The notes: generated by a model not told the origin, from the letters alone. Positions 41,772-51,297 are shown, counted from the first letter of the stretch. The stretch: 64,000 nt of DNA from Halostella litorea (GCF_004785955.1 NZ_SJER01000001.1:744001-808000), one strand, 5' to 3'. Made by a program: numbers and translations.

Positions 41772-42800
41772 ATGGCCGACGAGTCCTCGCCCGCGAACAG
41801 GATGAGCGAGCGAGCGGGGGAGAGCGCGATCAGGCTCCGGGCGCTGATGCATCTCAACCGCTGGGTGATCGTCGGGGCGCTCGCGGCGGCGGTGTTCGTC
41901 GTCCTCGTCGTGCTGGGGACCCTCGACGCGTCGCCGCTCAGGGCGAGCATGCGACAGACCGACCCGGCCGACACCGCGTTCCAGGCGCTGACCACCTCGA
42001 TCATCACGGGCGTGACGCTGGTCGTCACGATCAACCAGGTGGTGCTGTCCCAGGAACTCGGCCCGCTGGGCGACCAGCGGAACCGAATGCAGGGCGCGAT
42101 GGACTTCCGCGGCGACGTGGGGGACGTCATCGGGGCCGCGCCGCCGCCGGAGCCCGCGTCGTTCCTGCAGGCGCTGGTCGAGGCAACGAAAAGCCGGGCG
42201 GAGGCGTTCGAACGGCAGGTATCGGCAGGGTCCGGGGAGGCCCACGGCCGGGTCGCGCGGTACGTCGACGACCTCGTCGAGAACGCCGACGCGGTGTCCG
42301 ACCGTCTGGAGGGCGCGGAGTTCGGCACGTTCGACGTGATAGACGCCGCGCTGGACTACAACTACTCGTGGAAGATCTACGACCTGAACCGGATCCGGCG
42401 GACGCATGGCGACGAGTTCGACCGGGCGACCGGCGAGGCCGCCGAGGACCTGCTGGACGTGCTGACGCTGTTCGGCCCGGCGAGGGAGCACGTGAAGACG
42501 CTGTACTTCCAGTGGGAACTCGTGAACCTCTCGCGGGCGATCATCTACGCGGCCGTCCCGGCGCTGGCCGTGACGCTCTCGTCGCTGCTGTACCTCGACG
42601 CGACGTCGTTCCCCGGCGCGACGCTCGGGGTCGACAACATCGTCCTGGTCGTCTCCGGCGCGACGACCGTCGCCCTGTTTCCGTTCCTGGTCCTCGTGTC
42701 GTTCGTGCTCCGGATCGCCACGACCGCAAAGCGGACCCTCGCCATCGGCTCGTTCATCCTGCGGGAAACCGACCGGTCGGAGACGACTGACGTCGATTAG
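41772..42800 (+). CDS. Hypothetical haloarchaeal membrane protein
   Basis: 342 residues with four helices in two pairs. The first pair is VIVGALAAAVFVVLVVLGTL and FQALTTSIITGVTLVVTINQ. The second pair is LSRAIIYAAVPALAVTLSSL and IVLVVSGATTVALFPFLVLV, followed by a third segment SFVLRIATTAKRTLAIGSFI. Between them is a large cytosolic part (about 100-245) with LVEATKSRAEAFERQVSAGS and YSWKIYDLNRIRRTHGDEFD. The phrase NQVVLSQELGPLGDQRNRMQ after the second helix is distinctive. I do not recognise the family. The gene converges with pspA. Confidence 0.7.
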   Translation: MADESSPANRMSERAGESAIRLRALMHLNRWVIVGALAAAVFVVLVVLGTLDASPLRASMRQTDPADTAFQALTTSIITGVTLVVTINQVVLSQELGPLGDQRNRMQGAMDFRGDVGDVIGAAPPPEPASFLQALVEATKSRAEAFERQVSAGSGEAHGRVARYVDDLVENADAVSDRLEGAEFGTFDVIDAALDYNYSWKIYDLNRIRRTHGDEFDRATGEAAEDLLDVLTLFGPAREHVKTLYFQWELVNLSRAIIYAAVPALAVTLSSLLYLDATSFPGATLGVDNIVLVVSGATTVALFPFLVLVSFVLRIATTAKRTLAIGSFILRETDRSETTDVD

Positions 42801-42809
42801 CCGGGGCGG

Positions 42810-43667
42810 CTACCCCTCCTCGCTTTTGATGTCCTCCAGTTCCGCCTCGACCTCCGACTCGTCGACGTCCACGTCGACCTCGCCGCCGCCCTCGGTCTCG
42901 AACTCGACGTCCTCTTCGGTTTCGCTCGCCCCCTCGGCGTCGCTCGCGTCGGCGTCGCCGGCGGCCTCCTCGGCGTCCATCTCGGCTTTCAGCGTGTCGA
43001 GTTCGGCGTCGACCTCGCCGGTCGTCCGTACCTCCTCCAGTTCGCGGTCGAGCTGGTCCTTGTCCGAGAGGGCGTCCTCGAACACCCCCTCGTCCTGTAG
43101 CTCGTCCATCGCGGCCGAGCGGGCCTCCATCTCCTGGGTCCGGTCCTCCGCGCGCTCGATGGCCCGGCCCACGTCCTCCATCTCGTCGCCCGCGCCGGTC
43201 ATCGCCTCGGAGACGCGGGCGCTGGCCTCGGCGGCCTCGTAGCGCGCCTTCATCGTCTCCTTCTTGGTGCGGAACTCCTCGATGCGTTGCTGGAGCGTCT
43301 CCTTCTTCTCGACGAGGTTGTCCTGGGTCCGCTGGAGGTCGGCGATCTGGTTCTCCAGCTCCTCGATCTGGGTCATCTTCGCCTTCTTCTTCTCCAGGGC
43401 CCGGCGCGCGAGGTCGTCGCGGTCCTGCCGGACGGCCTCGCGGGCCTGCTCGTTGTGCTTGTCGACGTTCTCCTCCAGCCGGCGCTTTTGCATCTCCAGG
43501 CGCTTCTTCTGGGTCGTCAGGTCGGCGATCCCGCGTTTCACGTCCTGTAGCTCGTCACGTAGCTGCTCGTAGGAGTAGTCGAGCGTCTCCGTCGGGTCCT
43601 CGGCGCGGTTGAGCACCGCGTTTACCTTCGACCGGATGACGTAGGAGGCCCGCGAGAGTATTCCCAT
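42810..43667 (-). CDS. pspA: PspA/IM30 family membrane-stress protein
   Basis: 285 residues. The amphipathic start is [20 protein letters not shown], then the PspA coiled-coil hairpin (about residues 25-180): [40 protein letters not shown], and [20 protein letters not shown]. Beyond residue 210 the protein becomes very acidic and ends with a Glu/Asp-rich tail ([20 protein letters not shown]). PspA forms membrane-remodelling rods in bacteria (ESCRT-III superfamily). In haloarchaea it has been linked to salt or membrane stress. The gene is divergent from an alpha/beta hydrolase, with one shared AT-rich element between them. Confidence 0.9.
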   Translation of the reverse strand: MGILSRASYVIRSKVNAVLNRAEDPTETLDYSYEQLRDELQDVKRGIADLTTQKKRLEMQKRRLEENVDKHNEQAREAVRQDRDDLARRALEKKKAKMTQIEELENQIADLQRTQDNLVEKKETLQQRIEEFRTKKETMKARYEAAEASARVSEAMTGAGDEMEDVGRAIERAEDRTQEMEARSAAMDELQDEGVFEDALSDKDQLDRELEEVRTTGEVDAELDTLKAEMDAEEAAGDADASDAEGASETEEDVEFETEGGGEVDVDVDESEVEAELEDIKSEEG

Positions 43668-43690
43668 ACCCCCTGTTACGGGACCGCGAC

Positions 43691-43700
43691 CTTAAAATCC
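43691..43700. promoter_or_regulatory. AT-rich element centrally placed between pspA and the hydrolase gene
   Basis: CTTAAAATCC is the only AT-rich segment in the 54-base gap between the two divergent start codons. Its centre is about 26 bases from the ATG at 43722 and about 29 bases from the ATG at 43667. Both distances match the archaeal TATA-to-start spacing, so both transcripts could be leaderless and share this element. Evidence is positional only. Confidence 0.5.
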
Positions 43701-43721
43701 CAACCCCGTCAACTGGCCGAT

Positions 43722-44318
43722 ATGGACGCCCTCGTGCCCGGCGGCCGGGACGTGCGCGCGACGCTCGACGAGCCGGACGGCGGCGAGGCGACAGCCTGCG
43801 TCGTCGCCTGCCCGCCCCACCCCCAGCACCGGGGGCACCGCGGCGACCCCCGCCTGACCGCGGTGAGCGACGAACTCGCCGAGCGGGGCGTCGCTTGCCT
43901 CCGGTTCGACTACGGCGACTGGGACGAGGGGTACGGCGAGCGCGAGGACGCGCGCAACGCGGTCCGCTGGGCCGCCGACCGCTACGAGCGCGTCGCGCTG
44001 TTCGGCTACAGCTTCGGCGGCGCGATGGCGCTGCTGGCGGCGGCGTCGGTCGACCGCGAGGTGCGCGCCGTCTCGACGCTCGCGCCCGCGTCGCGGCTGG
44101 CCGACGACCTCGACGCCGCGGCCGCGATGGCGGCCCTCGACTGCCCCGCGCAGGTCGTCTACGGGACGCGCGACGACACGGCCGACCCGGGGCCGGTCGT
44201 CGCGGCCGCCCGCGAGCGCGGCGGCGACGTGGTCGAACTGTCGGCCGACCACTTCTTCGTCGGGAAACACGGCCGGATCGCAACCCTCGTCGCGGACTTT
44301 CTCGCGCCGGAGCTGTAG
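43722..44318 (+). CDS. Alpha/beta hydrolase (dienelactone-hydrolase-like)
   Basis: 198 residues. The oxyanion-region [20 protein letters not shown] is followed by [19 protein letters not shown], the nucleophile elbow [13 protein letters not shown] (Ser near residue 101), the acid in [11 protein letters not shown], and His in [17 protein letters not shown]. The triad is thus complete, and there is no lid insertion, so the protein resembles small alpha/beta hydrolases of the CPPHP subgroup. Substrate unknown; no signal peptide, so cytosolic. It diverges from pspA and precedes pyrG by 86 bases. Confidence 0.85.
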   Translation: MDALVPGGRDVRATLDEPDGGEATACVVACPPHPQHRGHRGDPRLTAVSDELAERGVACLRFDYGDWDEGYGEREDARNAVRWAADRYERVALFGYSFGGAMALLAAASVDREVRAVSTLAPASRLADDLDAAAAMAALDCPAQVVYGTRDDTADPGPVVAAARERGGDVVELSADHFFVGKHGRIATLVADFLAPEL

Positions 44319-44404
44319 GGCGGTTTCCTCGCGCCGGCTTGCGACCGCGTCCCGGGCGTGGCGCGCTCCGAAATCGTTTTGAATCGGGGTTGCGGACGAT
44401 CGGT

Positions 44405-46090
44405 ATGCCGACCGATCCTGAATCCGAATACGACCCCACACTGGGGAACAAGTTCATCTTCGTCACGGGGGGCGTGATGTCCGGGCTCGGCAAGGGGATC
44501 ACCGCCGCGAGCACCGGCCGGTTGCTCAAGAACGCCGGGTTCGACGTGACCGCGGTGAAGATAGACCCGTACCTCAACGTCGACGCCGGGACGATGAACC
44601 CGTACCAGCACGGGGAGGTGTACGTCCTCAAGGACGGCGGGGAGGTCGACCTCGACCTGGGGAACTACGAGCGGTTCCTCGACGAGGACATGACGTTCGA
44701 CCACAACATCACGACCGGCAAGACCTACCAGCACGTCATCGAGAAGGAGCGGGCCGGCGACTACCTGGGTAAGACCGTCCAGATCATCCCGCACATCACC
44801 AACGACATCAAGCGCCGGATCCGCGAGGCCGCCGAGGGCACCGACGTCTGTCTCATCGAGGTCGGCGGCACCGTCGGCGACATCGAGGGGATGCCGTACC
44901 TGGAGGCGCTCCGCCAGTTCGCCCACGAGGAGGAGGACGACGACATCCTCTTTACCCACGTCACGCTCGTCCCGTACTCGAAAAACGGCGAGCAGAAGAC
45001 CAAGCCGACCCAGCACAGCGTGAAGGAGCTTCGCTCCATCGGGCTCCAGCCCGACATCCTGGTCGGCCGCGCCGACGACAAACTCGAACCGCACACGAAG
45101 GAGAAGATCGCCCTGTTCTGTGACGTGCCGACCGACGCCGTCTTCTCGAACCCGGACGTCGAGGACATCTACCACGTCCCGCTGATGGTCGAGGAGGAGG
45201 GCCTCGACGAGTACGTGATGCAGGAACTGGGCCTCGCCGACCGCGCGATCCCGGAGGCCGAGCGGGACAACGAGTGGCGCGAGCTCGTCACCCGGGAGCG
45301 CGAGGACGAGGTCGACATCGCGCTGGTCGGGAAGTACGACCTGGAGGACGCGTACATGTCGGTCAACGAGGCGCTGAAACACGCCGGGCTGGCGAAAGGC
45401 GTCAACGTGAACGTCCAGTGGGTCGACGCGGACGAGATGGTCGACGTGGCGGACGGCGGGAAACACCGCGAGCGCCTCGAAGCCGCCGACGGGATCGTCG
45501 TCCCCGGCGGCTTCGGCTCCCGCGGGACGGAGGGGAAGATCAGCGCCATCCGCTACGCCCGCGAGAACGACGTCCCCTTCCTCGGGCTCTGTCTGGGCTT
45601 CCAGATGGCCGTCGTCGAGATGGCCCGGAACGTACTCGGCTACGAGGACGCCCACAGCGCCGAGATGGACGACGGGACGTCGAACCCCGTCATCGACATC
45701 CTGCCCGAGCAGTACGAGGTGTCGGACATGGGCGGGACGATGCGACTGGGCGCACACCAGACCGACATCACCCCCGGCACGCTCGCCGAGGAGGTGTACG
45801 GCGGCTCCTCCTGTACGGAGCGCCACCGCCACCGCTACGAGGTGAATCCGAACTACTTCGAGGACTTCGCCGAGACCGACCTCGTGTTCTCGGGGCGGGC
45901 CGGCAACCGGATGGAGATCCTCGAACTCGACGGCCACCCGTACTTCCTCGGGACGCAGTTCCACCCCGAGTTCCGCTCGCGGCCGGACCGCGCGTCGCCG
46001 CCGTTCGTCGGCCTCGTCGAGACGGCGATGGAACTCGCCGGGATCGACGGCGCGGACGACGCGGCCGAGGTGAAGGGGGTGGAGGCCTGA
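44405..46090 (+). CDS. pyrG: CTP synthase
   Basis: A 561-residue bifunctional enzyme making CTP from UTP, ATP and Gln. The N-terminal synthase has the ATP-binding [40 protein letters not shown] (metal and UTP), and [20 protein letters not shown]. The C-terminal glutaminase has [13 protein letters not shown], nucleophile Cys in [15 protein letters not shown], and the His-Glu pair in [13 protein letters not shown]. The length is normal. An AT-rich stretch (AAATCGTTTT, about 44371-44380) is about 28 bases upstream. The stop overlaps by one base the start of guaAB, so the two nucleotide-synthesis genes are coupled. Confidence 0.97.
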   Translation: MPTDPESEYDPTLGNKFIFVTGGVMSGLGKGITAASTGRLLKNAGFDVTAVKIDPYLNVDAGTMNPYQHGEVYVLKDGGEVDLDLGNYERFLDEDMTFDHNITTGKTYQHVIEKERAGDYLGKTVQIIPHITNDIKRRIREAAEGTDVCLIEVGGTVGDIEGMPYLEALRQFAHEEEDDDILFTHVTLVPYSKNGEQKTKPTQHSVKELRSIGLQPDILVGRADDKLEPHTKEKIALFCDVPTDAVFSNPDVEDIYHVPLMVEEEGLDEYVMQELGLADRAIPEAERDNEWRELVTREREDEVDIALVGKYDLEDAYMSVNEALKHAGLAKGVNVNVQWVDADEMVDVADGGKHRERLEAADGIVVPGGFGSRGTEGKISAIRYARENDVPFLGLCLGFQMAVVEMARNVLGYEDAHSAEMDDGTSNPVIDILPEQYEVSDMGGTMRLGAHQTDITPGTLAEEVYGGSSCTERHRHRYEVNPNYFEDFAETDLVFSGRAGNRMEILELDGHPYFLGTQFHPEFRSRPDRASPPFVGLVETAMELAGIDGADDAAEVKGVEA

Positions 46091-47007
46091 TGGTCGACGC
46101 CGAGGAGTTCATCGACGAGAAGGTCGCCGAGATCGGCGAGGCGGTCGGCGACGAGAACGCCGTCATCGCGCTGTCGGGCGGGGTCGACTCCTCGACGGCC
46201 GCCGCGCTGGCCTACGAGGCGCTTGGCGACCGGCTCACCCCCGTCTACGTCGACACCGGCCTGATGCGGAAAGGCGAGACCGACGGGATCCGCGAGACGT
46301 TCGACTACATGGACTCCCTGCGGGTCGTCGACGCCCGGGACCGCTTTCTCGACGAGTTGGCGGGCGTCACGGACCCCGAGGAGAAGCGCCACGTCATCGG
46401 CGAGCAGTTCATCCGGGAGTTCGAGACGGTCGCCCGCGAGGTCGACGCCGACTACCTCGTCCAGGGGACGATCTACCCCGACCGCATCGAGAGCGAGGGG
46501 ACGATCAAGTCCCACCACAACGTCGGCGGCCTCCCCGAAGTCGTCGACTTCGAGGGGATCGTCGAGCCGATGCGGGACCTGTACAAGGACGAGGTCCGCG
46601 AGGTCGCCCGCGCGCTGGACCTGGAGGAGGTCGTCTCCGAGCGCATGCCGTTCCCCGGCCCGGGCCTCGCCGTGCGGATCATCGGCGAGGTGACCGAGGA
46701 GAAACTGACGGTCGCCCGCGAGGCCAACCACGTCGTCGAGGAGGAACTGGAGGAGTACGAACCCTGGCAGGCGCTTGCGGCCGTCATCGGCAAGGCGACG
46801 GGCGTCAAGGGCGACAACCGCGTCCACGGCTGGGTCGTCTCGGTGCGCTCGGTCGAGTCCCGCGACGGGATGACCGCCCGCGCACAGGAGATTGACTGGG
46901 AGACGCTCCAGCGCATCCAGTCGCGGATCACCGGCTCCCACGAGAACGTCGCGCGCGTCGTCTACGACGTGACCCACAAGCCGCCCGCGACCATCGAGTA
47001 CGAGTAG
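46090..47007 (+). CDS. guaAB: GMP synthase subunit B (ATP pyrophosphatase subunit)
   Basis: 305 residues. It activates XMP by adenylation for amination in archaeal split GMP synthetase. The P-loop is [20 protein letters not shown] (about residues 24-43), followed by [22 protein letters not shown] and dimer contacts are in [36 protein letters not shown], and the C-terminal [16 protein letters not shown]. The glutaminase subunit (guaAA) is not encoded next to it. Overlap with the pyrG stop indicates an operon. Ammonia must come from the separate GuaAA subunit. Confidence 0.95.
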   Translation: MVDAEEFIDEKVAEIGEAVGDENAVIALSGGVDSSTAAALAYEALGDRLTPVYVDTGLMRKGETDGIRETFDYMDSLRVVDARDRFLDELAGVTDPEEKRHVIGEQFIREFETVAREVDADYLVQGTIYPDRIESEGTIKSHHNVGGLPEVVDFEGIVEPMRDLYKDEVREVARALDLEEVVSERMPFPGPGLAVRIIGEVTEEKLTVAREANHVVEEELEEYEPWQALAAVIGKATGVKGDNRVHGWVVSVRSVESRDGMTARAQEIDWETLQRIQSRITGSHENVARVVYDVTHKPPATIEYE

Positions 47008-47127
47008 CGCCGTCCCAGCGCCGCTCGAACGGCGACAAGCTATTTCCGGCGGGGTTTCCATGATAGTCGCACACATGACCGTGGACCGATACGTAAACGC
47101 GGCTGATACGACGGGGGCGGGCTGACC

Positions 47128-47871
47128 GTGGCGCTCGTCGGACGACTCGCCATCTCGCTCGTTCCGGCCATGTTCCTCGCCATCGGCGTCGCGATGGTGT
47201 ACAAGACACACGCCGGACGGAGCAGCGCGGCGACGGTGGCCGGAGCCGAACCGGCCGCCGTCGAGGAGCTTCGGCCGGGGGACGGCTACAGGCAGGTCCA
47301 AGGGACCGCCCGGGCGCTCGGCGACGACACGCTGCCGGCCGCGATGCTCGACGCGAGCGGCGTGGCCGTCCTCACGAGCGTGGAGGAGCGCTCGGCCCGT
47401 CAGGTGGGCGAGAAGGCGGGGACGGACTGGGACGTGGTGTACGGCGACTTCGACGTCGTCCCGTTCGCGGTCGACGACGGCACCGGTAGCGTCGAGGTGG
47501 CGTTCCCCGACGGCGGCGAGGGCGTGAAGATCGACCGGGAACTGTTCGAGTCCGAACCGGGGGAGCGCCCGCCCGAGTCGGTCCGGCGGTGGCTGGCGGA
47601 GACGGACGCGGTCGACGCCGCCCCGGACGAACACCGCGCCTACCGGCAGGGCGTCATCGAAGTGGGCGAGCGCGTCACCGCGATGGGTACCCCCGTGAAG
47701 ACGGAAAACGGCGTCGCGCTCGGCCCCGGCGACGAAGGCGAGTTCGTCGTCGCGGACGCGTCCCCGGAGGAGATAGCCGAGTCGGAGTCCTACGGCGTCG
47801 CCGGCTACGTCGTCGGCGCGGTGCTGGCGCTCGTGGGGCTGGTGCCGCTGGCGTACCTCTGGGTGGCCTGA
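47128..47871 (+). CDS. Membrane protein with GIDE-like extracellular domain
   Basis: 247 residues with helices at both ends: ISLVPAMFLAIGVAMVY at the N-terminus and YVVGAVLALVGLVPLAYLWV at the C-terminus. Between them is a soluble, acidic domain of about 180 residues: GYRQVQGTARALGDDTLPAA, CTSVEE-like LTSVEERSARQVGEKAG, and VPFAVDDGTGSVEVAFPDGG. The two-helix topology with an intervening beta domain recalls the GIDE/MULAN ectodomain, which haloarchaea are known to encode without a RING. This resemblance is from pattern only. It starts at a GTG after pyrG-guaAB with no obvious link to nucleotide synthesis. Confidence 0.6.
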   Translation: MALVGRLAISLVPAMFLAIGVAMVYKTHAGRSSAATVAGAEPAAVEELRPGDGYRQVQGTARALGDDTLPAAMLDASGVAVLTSVEERSARQVGEKAGTDWDVVYGDFDVVPFAVDDGTGSVEVAFPDGGEGVKIDRELFESEPGERPPESVRRWLAETDAVDAAPDEHRAYRQGVIEVGERVTAMGTPVKTENGVALGPGDEGEFVVADASPEEIAESESYGVAGYVVGAVLALVGLVPLAYLWVA

Positions 47872-47917
47872 CGCCGAACGGGGAAGACACAAATCCCCCG
47901 GGCACGTCCGGTCGTCC

Positions 47918-48244
47918 ATGAACGCTGTCTTCGCCGGCTCCGACGCGGACGACATCGTCCCCGCACTCGAAGCAGAGGGCGTCGCCGTGACCCGGATCGA
48001 CGGCGTCGCGACCCGCCCCGCGCTGGAGGAGGCCGGGATCGTCGACGCCGACCTGTTCGTCCTCACGGACGTCGGACAGGCGACCGCCGTCCCCATCGCC
48101 AGGGACCTCACCGACGACCTCCGGGTCGTCGTCTACTCGCGCGACTCCCTGCCCGAGTTCGCAAGCGGGCAGGTCGACTTCGCGGTGGACCCCGACCTGC
48201 TCGGGCCCGACGCCATCGCAGAGGAACTGGCCGGGGCGGCCTGA
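47918..48244 (+). CDS. Small Rossmann-like protein (DUF7126-like)
   Basis: 108 residues with a single alternating beta-alpha fold: MNAVFAGSDADDIVPALEAE, VTRIDGVATRPALEEAG, DADLFVLTDVGQATAVPIAR, and LRVVVYSRDSLPEFASGQVD. This resembles a truncated RCK/TrkA-N domain without the glycine motif. It is often found near guaAB and pyrG in haloarchaeal genomes and has sometimes been labelled CTP synthetase in error; I recall this and cannot check it. No active-site residues are evident. Confidence 0.68.
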   Translation: MNAVFAGSDADDIVPALEAEGVAVTRIDGVATRPALEEAGIVDADLFVLTDVGQATAVPIARDLTDDLRVVVYSRDSLPEFASGQVDFAVDPDLLGPDAIAEELAGAA

Positions 48245-48247
48245 CCG

Positions 48248-48520
48248 CTACGTCGTCTTGACGAACTCCGCGTGGCCGTCCTGTTCGACGGTGATGCGGT
48301 ACCCCTCGTAGCTGAACTCGACTTTCAACTGCGCTTCGGGGGCGGGCGGCTCCGAGAAGATGTGGTCGATCATGTGGTCGATACAGCTGTAGATGGTCGT
48401 CAGATCCCCGTGGTCCTTGTCCTCCATGTCCGCGATTATCTCGGCTATCTCCACCGCTGGGTTCTCGCGGTCCGTTTCTAGCTCCTCCCGGACGATCGCA
48501 CTCTCCTGGTGGTCTACCAT
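48248..48520 (-). CDS. HalOD1 output-domain protein
   Basis: 90 residues, the shortest and most divergent HalOD1 protein in the window. It reads PAVEIAEIIADMEDKDHGDL, TTIYSCIDHMIDHIFSE and QLKVEFSYEGYRITVEQDGH. The LxxxID..IDxxF core and the two closing strands (VEFSYEGYRITVEQ) are the family marks. The gene is convergent with the DUF7126-like gene, with only three bases between their stops. Codon use is somewhat less GC-rich than the neighbours, seen in its ATA/TTA-containing complement. Confidence 0.75.
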   Translation of the reverse strand: MVDHQESAIVREELETDRENPAVEIAEIIADMEDKDHGDLTTIYSCIDHMIDHIFSEPPAPEAQLKVEFSYEGYRITVEQDGHAEFVKTT

Positions 48521-48740
48521 CTACCGGGTTCGGAACGGGACGGAAAATAGTTGTTCGGACCTCCCCGTCGTGCGACCGGTCAGCCCGCCGAGGGACGCGG
48601 CTACGCGGTTCGGAACGGACGCGTCGAAAACGGGATGAAAACATGGTCGGCTCCCGGCGTGGGGTGCCTCCGAGTCCGGCGGACGATGCCGGGAGCCGGG
48701 GACGACGGAGTCGGGACCTGCAGTCGTCGGGACCGCTACG

Positions 48741-49697
48741 TCACCGTTCGAGGACGGTGCCGCCCGCACCGACGGCGATGTCGGTCCGGCTCTCGAGGAC
48801 GGCGTTCAGGTTCGACCCGGTCGGCGCGTCGACGGCCGCCCACTTCTCGCCGTCGTACTCGTACACCTTGCCGCCGCCGCCGACGGTGAGGCCGCTCGCG
48901 TCGTCGGCCGCGACCTCGACGTCCTTCAGGCCGGCGTCGCCCGTGTCGGTCGGGGTCCACTGCGCGCCGTCGTAGTGGAACACCATGCCGCCGCCGCCGG
49001 AGACCCACACGTCGTCGGTCCCGTCGCTGTCGACGCCGTAGAAGTTGACGTTGGCGTCCTGCAGGCCGATCGGCTCCCACGTCACGCCGTCGGTCGTCTC
49101 GAACACGCGCCCGTTCGTGTCGACGGCGTGCCCGGAGCGCACGTCGTGGAAGTCGATCGCCTGGATCGCCGAGCCGCTGCCGGGCGTGACGTACTCCCAG
49201 GTCTGGCTCTTGCCGTTCTCGAAGCTGTAGTAGATCTTCCCGGAGTCGCCGGCGACGTACACGTTCGCCGCGCCACCCTCGCCGGTGACCGCGACGTCGT
49301 TGTAGTTGTTCGTGTTGTCGTTGGGCGCGGAGTGGTCCTGCAGGTTGCCGGTGTTGACGTTGTACTCGCCGATCGCGCCGCTCGCGCCCACGAACCACAG
49401 CGCGGAGCCGTAGTCCGTCGTGTCGGAGCCAAAGAGGCTGTTACCGTTGCCTGTGGGGCCGCCGTCGAGGACCTTCTCCCAGCCCTCGGGGGCGCGGCGG
49501 AGGACGATCCCCCCCTCGCCGACGGCGTAGTAGCCGTTCGTAGTCACTTCGACGCCGTGCAGCGCGGATCCGGTCGGCGTCTCGACGACGGTCCAGCCGT
49601 CCGCGCTCGCCTGCACGCTTGCGGGCACGGCCGCAACCGCGGCTGTTCCACCGATCGCCTTCAACATCGTTCGTCGGGTCGGGTTGGAGTCGAACAT
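48741..49697 (-). CDS. Tat-exported beta-propeller (YCF48-like) protein
   Basis: 318 residues. The start MFDSNPTRRTMLKAIGGTAA has a twin-arginine motif followed by AVAAVPASVQASA, so it is exported folded. The rest is six to seven repeats with WxxV, GxxxY and GxGG patterns: ADGWTVVETPTGSALHGVEV, GEGGIVLRRAPEGWEKVLDG, GASGAIGEYNVNTGN, GDSGKIYYSFENGKSQTWEY, DTNGRVFETTDGVTWEP, and GGGGMVFHYDGAQWTPTD. This is a YCF48/BNR-like propeller. There is no membrane anchor. The ligand is unknown. It has its own near-leaderless promoter at 49723-49733. Confidence 0.78.
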   Translation of the reverse strand: MFDSNPTRRTMLKAIGGTAAVAAVPASVQASADGWTVVETPTGSALHGVEVTTNGYYAVGEGGIVLRRAPEGWEKVLDGGPTGNGNSLFGSDTTDYGSALWFVGASGAIGEYNVNTGNLQDHSAPNDNTNNYNDVAVTGEGGAANVYVAGDSGKIYYSFENGKSQTWEYVTPGSGSAIQAIDFHDVRSGHAVDTNGRVFETTDGVTWEPIGLQDANVNFYGVDSDGTDDVWVSGGGGMVFHYDGAQWTPTDTGDAGLKDVEVAADDASGLTVGGGGKVYEYDGEKWAAVDAPTGSNLNAVLESRTDIAVGAGGTVLER

Positions 49698-50036
49698 GAC
49701 GCACTCGGAGCATGGGACGGGGATATATTAAAGCCAAGACGTAGTTAGCCGGAATTAACCCGTTTTACCCGAGTTCAAAAGACATAACCTCCGTTATGTT
49801 AGGTAGTCTCCCCGAGTTGAAAGCCGCGAGAGAAATTTTATACCCGGTGAAATCGGGGTTATCGTCCGATTCAATTCTAATAAGATAATTTATGTGAGTG
49901 TCGGCGAACGACGGGCGACGTCGTCGCGGTTGGGAGAGACCGATCCCGGACCCCCGGATCGAACGCCGCACGCCGGGCCAGCGCTCCCCGCCCGCGGGCC
50001 GACACCACTATTCCTGACGACGCCGTACCCCGTGCC
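49698..50036. other. AT-rich intergenic region with an inverted repeat
   Basis: 339 bases, clearly more AT-rich than the coding sequence. ACATAAC (49782-49788) and GTTATGT (49793-49799) are perfect complements with a 4-base spacer. A near-repeat CCCGAGTTcAAA occurs at about 49769 and 49812. ATTTTATA about 49835-49842 and ATTCTAATAAGATAATTTA about 49875-49893 are TATA-like. The plus-strand cupin gene at 50037 has ACTATTC about 27 bases upstream. I see no convincing gene; a 68-residue minus-strand frame (49971-49765) is Arg/Ser-rich and not protein-like. Confidence 0.5.
49723..49733 (-). promoter_or_regulatory. TATA-like promoter of the Tat-exported propeller gene
   Basis: On the minus strand the sequence is CTTTAATATATCC, containing TTTAATATA. 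Its centre is about 30 bases upstream of the ATG at 49697, so transcription would begin about five bases before the start codon. This is the usual haloarchaeal near-leaderless layout. Confidence 0.6.
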
Positions 50037-50354
50037 ATGTCGCTCGACCGCTATCCGGACCTCGACCCTTCCCCCGGCGAAGTCGTCGACGGGGAGGTCG
50101 TCGTCGCCGACGACGTGCTCGTGAAGGCGTTCGCCCTGGGCCCCGGGGCGAAACTGGACCCGCACGAACACGCCGACTCGACCAACGTCTTCCACGTCGT
50201 CGAGGGGACCGTGACCGTACTGCAGGACGGCGACGAGGAGGAGGTCGCCGCGCCGGGGGTCGTCCTCCACGAACGTGGGGTCGCCCACGGCGCGCGCAAC
50301 GACGGCGACGACGTCGCGGTGCTGACCGCCAGCCTCTGTCCGATGCCGGGGTGA
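50037..50354 (+). CDS. Single-domain cupin protein
   Basis: 105 residues. The cupin motif 1 is LDPHEHADSTNVFHVVEGTV with His-x-His and Glu/His ligand candidates (about residues 41-60), and motif 2 is LHERGVAHGARNDGDDVAVL (about 79-98). It differs from the other cupin in the window by its VVADDVLVKAFALGPG start. The PHEH...ADSTNVFHVV layout suits a metal-binding barrel. No enzyme-specific residue is evident. It is followed convergently by the moaB-type gene. Confidence 0.8.
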   Translation: MSLDRYPDLDPSPGEVVDGEVVVADDVLVKAFALGPGAKLDPHEHADSTNVFHVVEGTVTVLQDGDEEEVAAPGVVLHERGVAHGARNDGDDVAVLTASLCPMPG

Positions 50355-50388
50355 CCGACGCGCAGCGGACGGGTGCGGACAGCGCCGG

Positions 50389-51204
50389 CTACTCGTCACG
50401 CTTCGCCAGGCCGGCGATGTGGCCCGCCTGCTCCGAGATGATCGCCTCCGCGCCGAGCAGCGCGGCGTTCTCGCTCCCGGGGAGACAGAACACCGGGACG
50501 CCGTCGACGATGCCGGCGGTCGCCCGCGTGGCGACCACCTTCGTCCCGATCTCGTCGTAGGAGAGCAGGCGGAACAGTTCGCCGAAGCCCGGCAGTTCCT
50601 TGTCGAACAGGCGCTTCGCGGCCTCTATCGTCACGTCGTCCGGCGTGACGCCGGTGCCGCCGGTCGTCACCACCACGTCCACGTCCTCGCGGCCGACGAG
50701 GTTGTCGAGCGTCCCCTCGATGCGGTCGTAGTCGTCGGGGATCAGTTCGCGGGTGACCACCTCGTCGTCCGCGGCCTCCATCGTCGCGGTGATCGTGTCG
50801 CCCGCGGGGTCGTCCGACAGCGTCCGCGACGAGGAGACCGTGACCACCGCCACCCCGAGCGAGTCGACGTCGTGGTGGTGGTGGTCGTCGTGGGCGTGGT
50901 CCTCGCCAGCCACGTGTGTGTGGTCGTCGTGGGCGTCGCCCCCGGAGCCGTGTGAACCGCCGTGGTCGTGGCCGTTGTCGGCCGGACCGTCGCGCTCCGC
51001 CGCCGCGCCGTCGTCGGCGTCGGCCTCCGTCACGGCGGGGTCGTCCGCCGAGGCGTCCGACGCCGCCCGCTCGTCCGGGGCCGCCTCCTCGCCGGAGTCT
51101 TCCGGCTCGGCCGCCGAATCGGGGTCCTCGCTCTCCCCCTCGCCGTCCCCCTCGTCCTCCTCGTCTAGCCCCCGCCGCGTGTCGCGTGACTGGAAGTCGA
51201 CCAT
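50389..51204 (-). CDS. moaB: MoaB/MogA-type molybdenum-cofactor protein with His-rich N-terminus
   Basis: 271 residues. About 115 N-terminal residues are acidic and then His-rich: [20 protein letters not shown] and [20 protein letters not shown]. The MoCF-binding domain follows: [40 protein letters not shown] (the TGGTG molybdopterin loop), [20 protein letters not shown], and [20 protein letters not shown]. MoaB/MogA adenylates molybdopterin. The His-rich lead could store or deliver metal, as in some nickel or zinc chaperones, which is inference. The start was placed at [13 protein letters not shown] because that sequence opens such haloarchaeal proteins. Confidence 0.85.
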   Translation of the reverse strand: MVDFQSRDTRRGLDEEDEGDGEGESEDPDSAAEPEDSGEEAAPDERAASDASADDPAVTEADADDGAAAERDGPADNGHDHGGSHGSGGDAHDDHTHVAGEDHAHDDHHHHDVDSLGVAVVTVSSSRTLSDDPAGDTITATMEAADDEVVTRELIPDDYDRIEGTLDNLVGREDVDVVVTTGGTGVTPDDVTIEAAKRLFDKELPGFGELFRLLSYDEIGTKVVATRATAGIVDGVPVFCLPGSENAALLGAEAIISEQAGHIAGLAKRDE

Positions 51205-51297
51205 ATCCGTCCGTTCCGGCGGCGGCCACAAAAGTCTCCCCCGGAACTATCGTGGTCTTTCGTCGTCTTTTTGCCCGCGCTCGCCGACGTTCCGGGC

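Noticed and set aside
47060-47125. A 21-codon frame ahead of the membrane protein gene at 47128
   Set aside because: Too short, with no motif, and it ends three bases before a GTG start. It could be a leader peptide, but nothing in the sequence supports that.
49765-49971. A 68-residue minus-strand frame in the AT-rich gap
   Set aside because: Arg/Ser-rich first half and unlike any protein; probably chance in AT-rich DNA with few stops.
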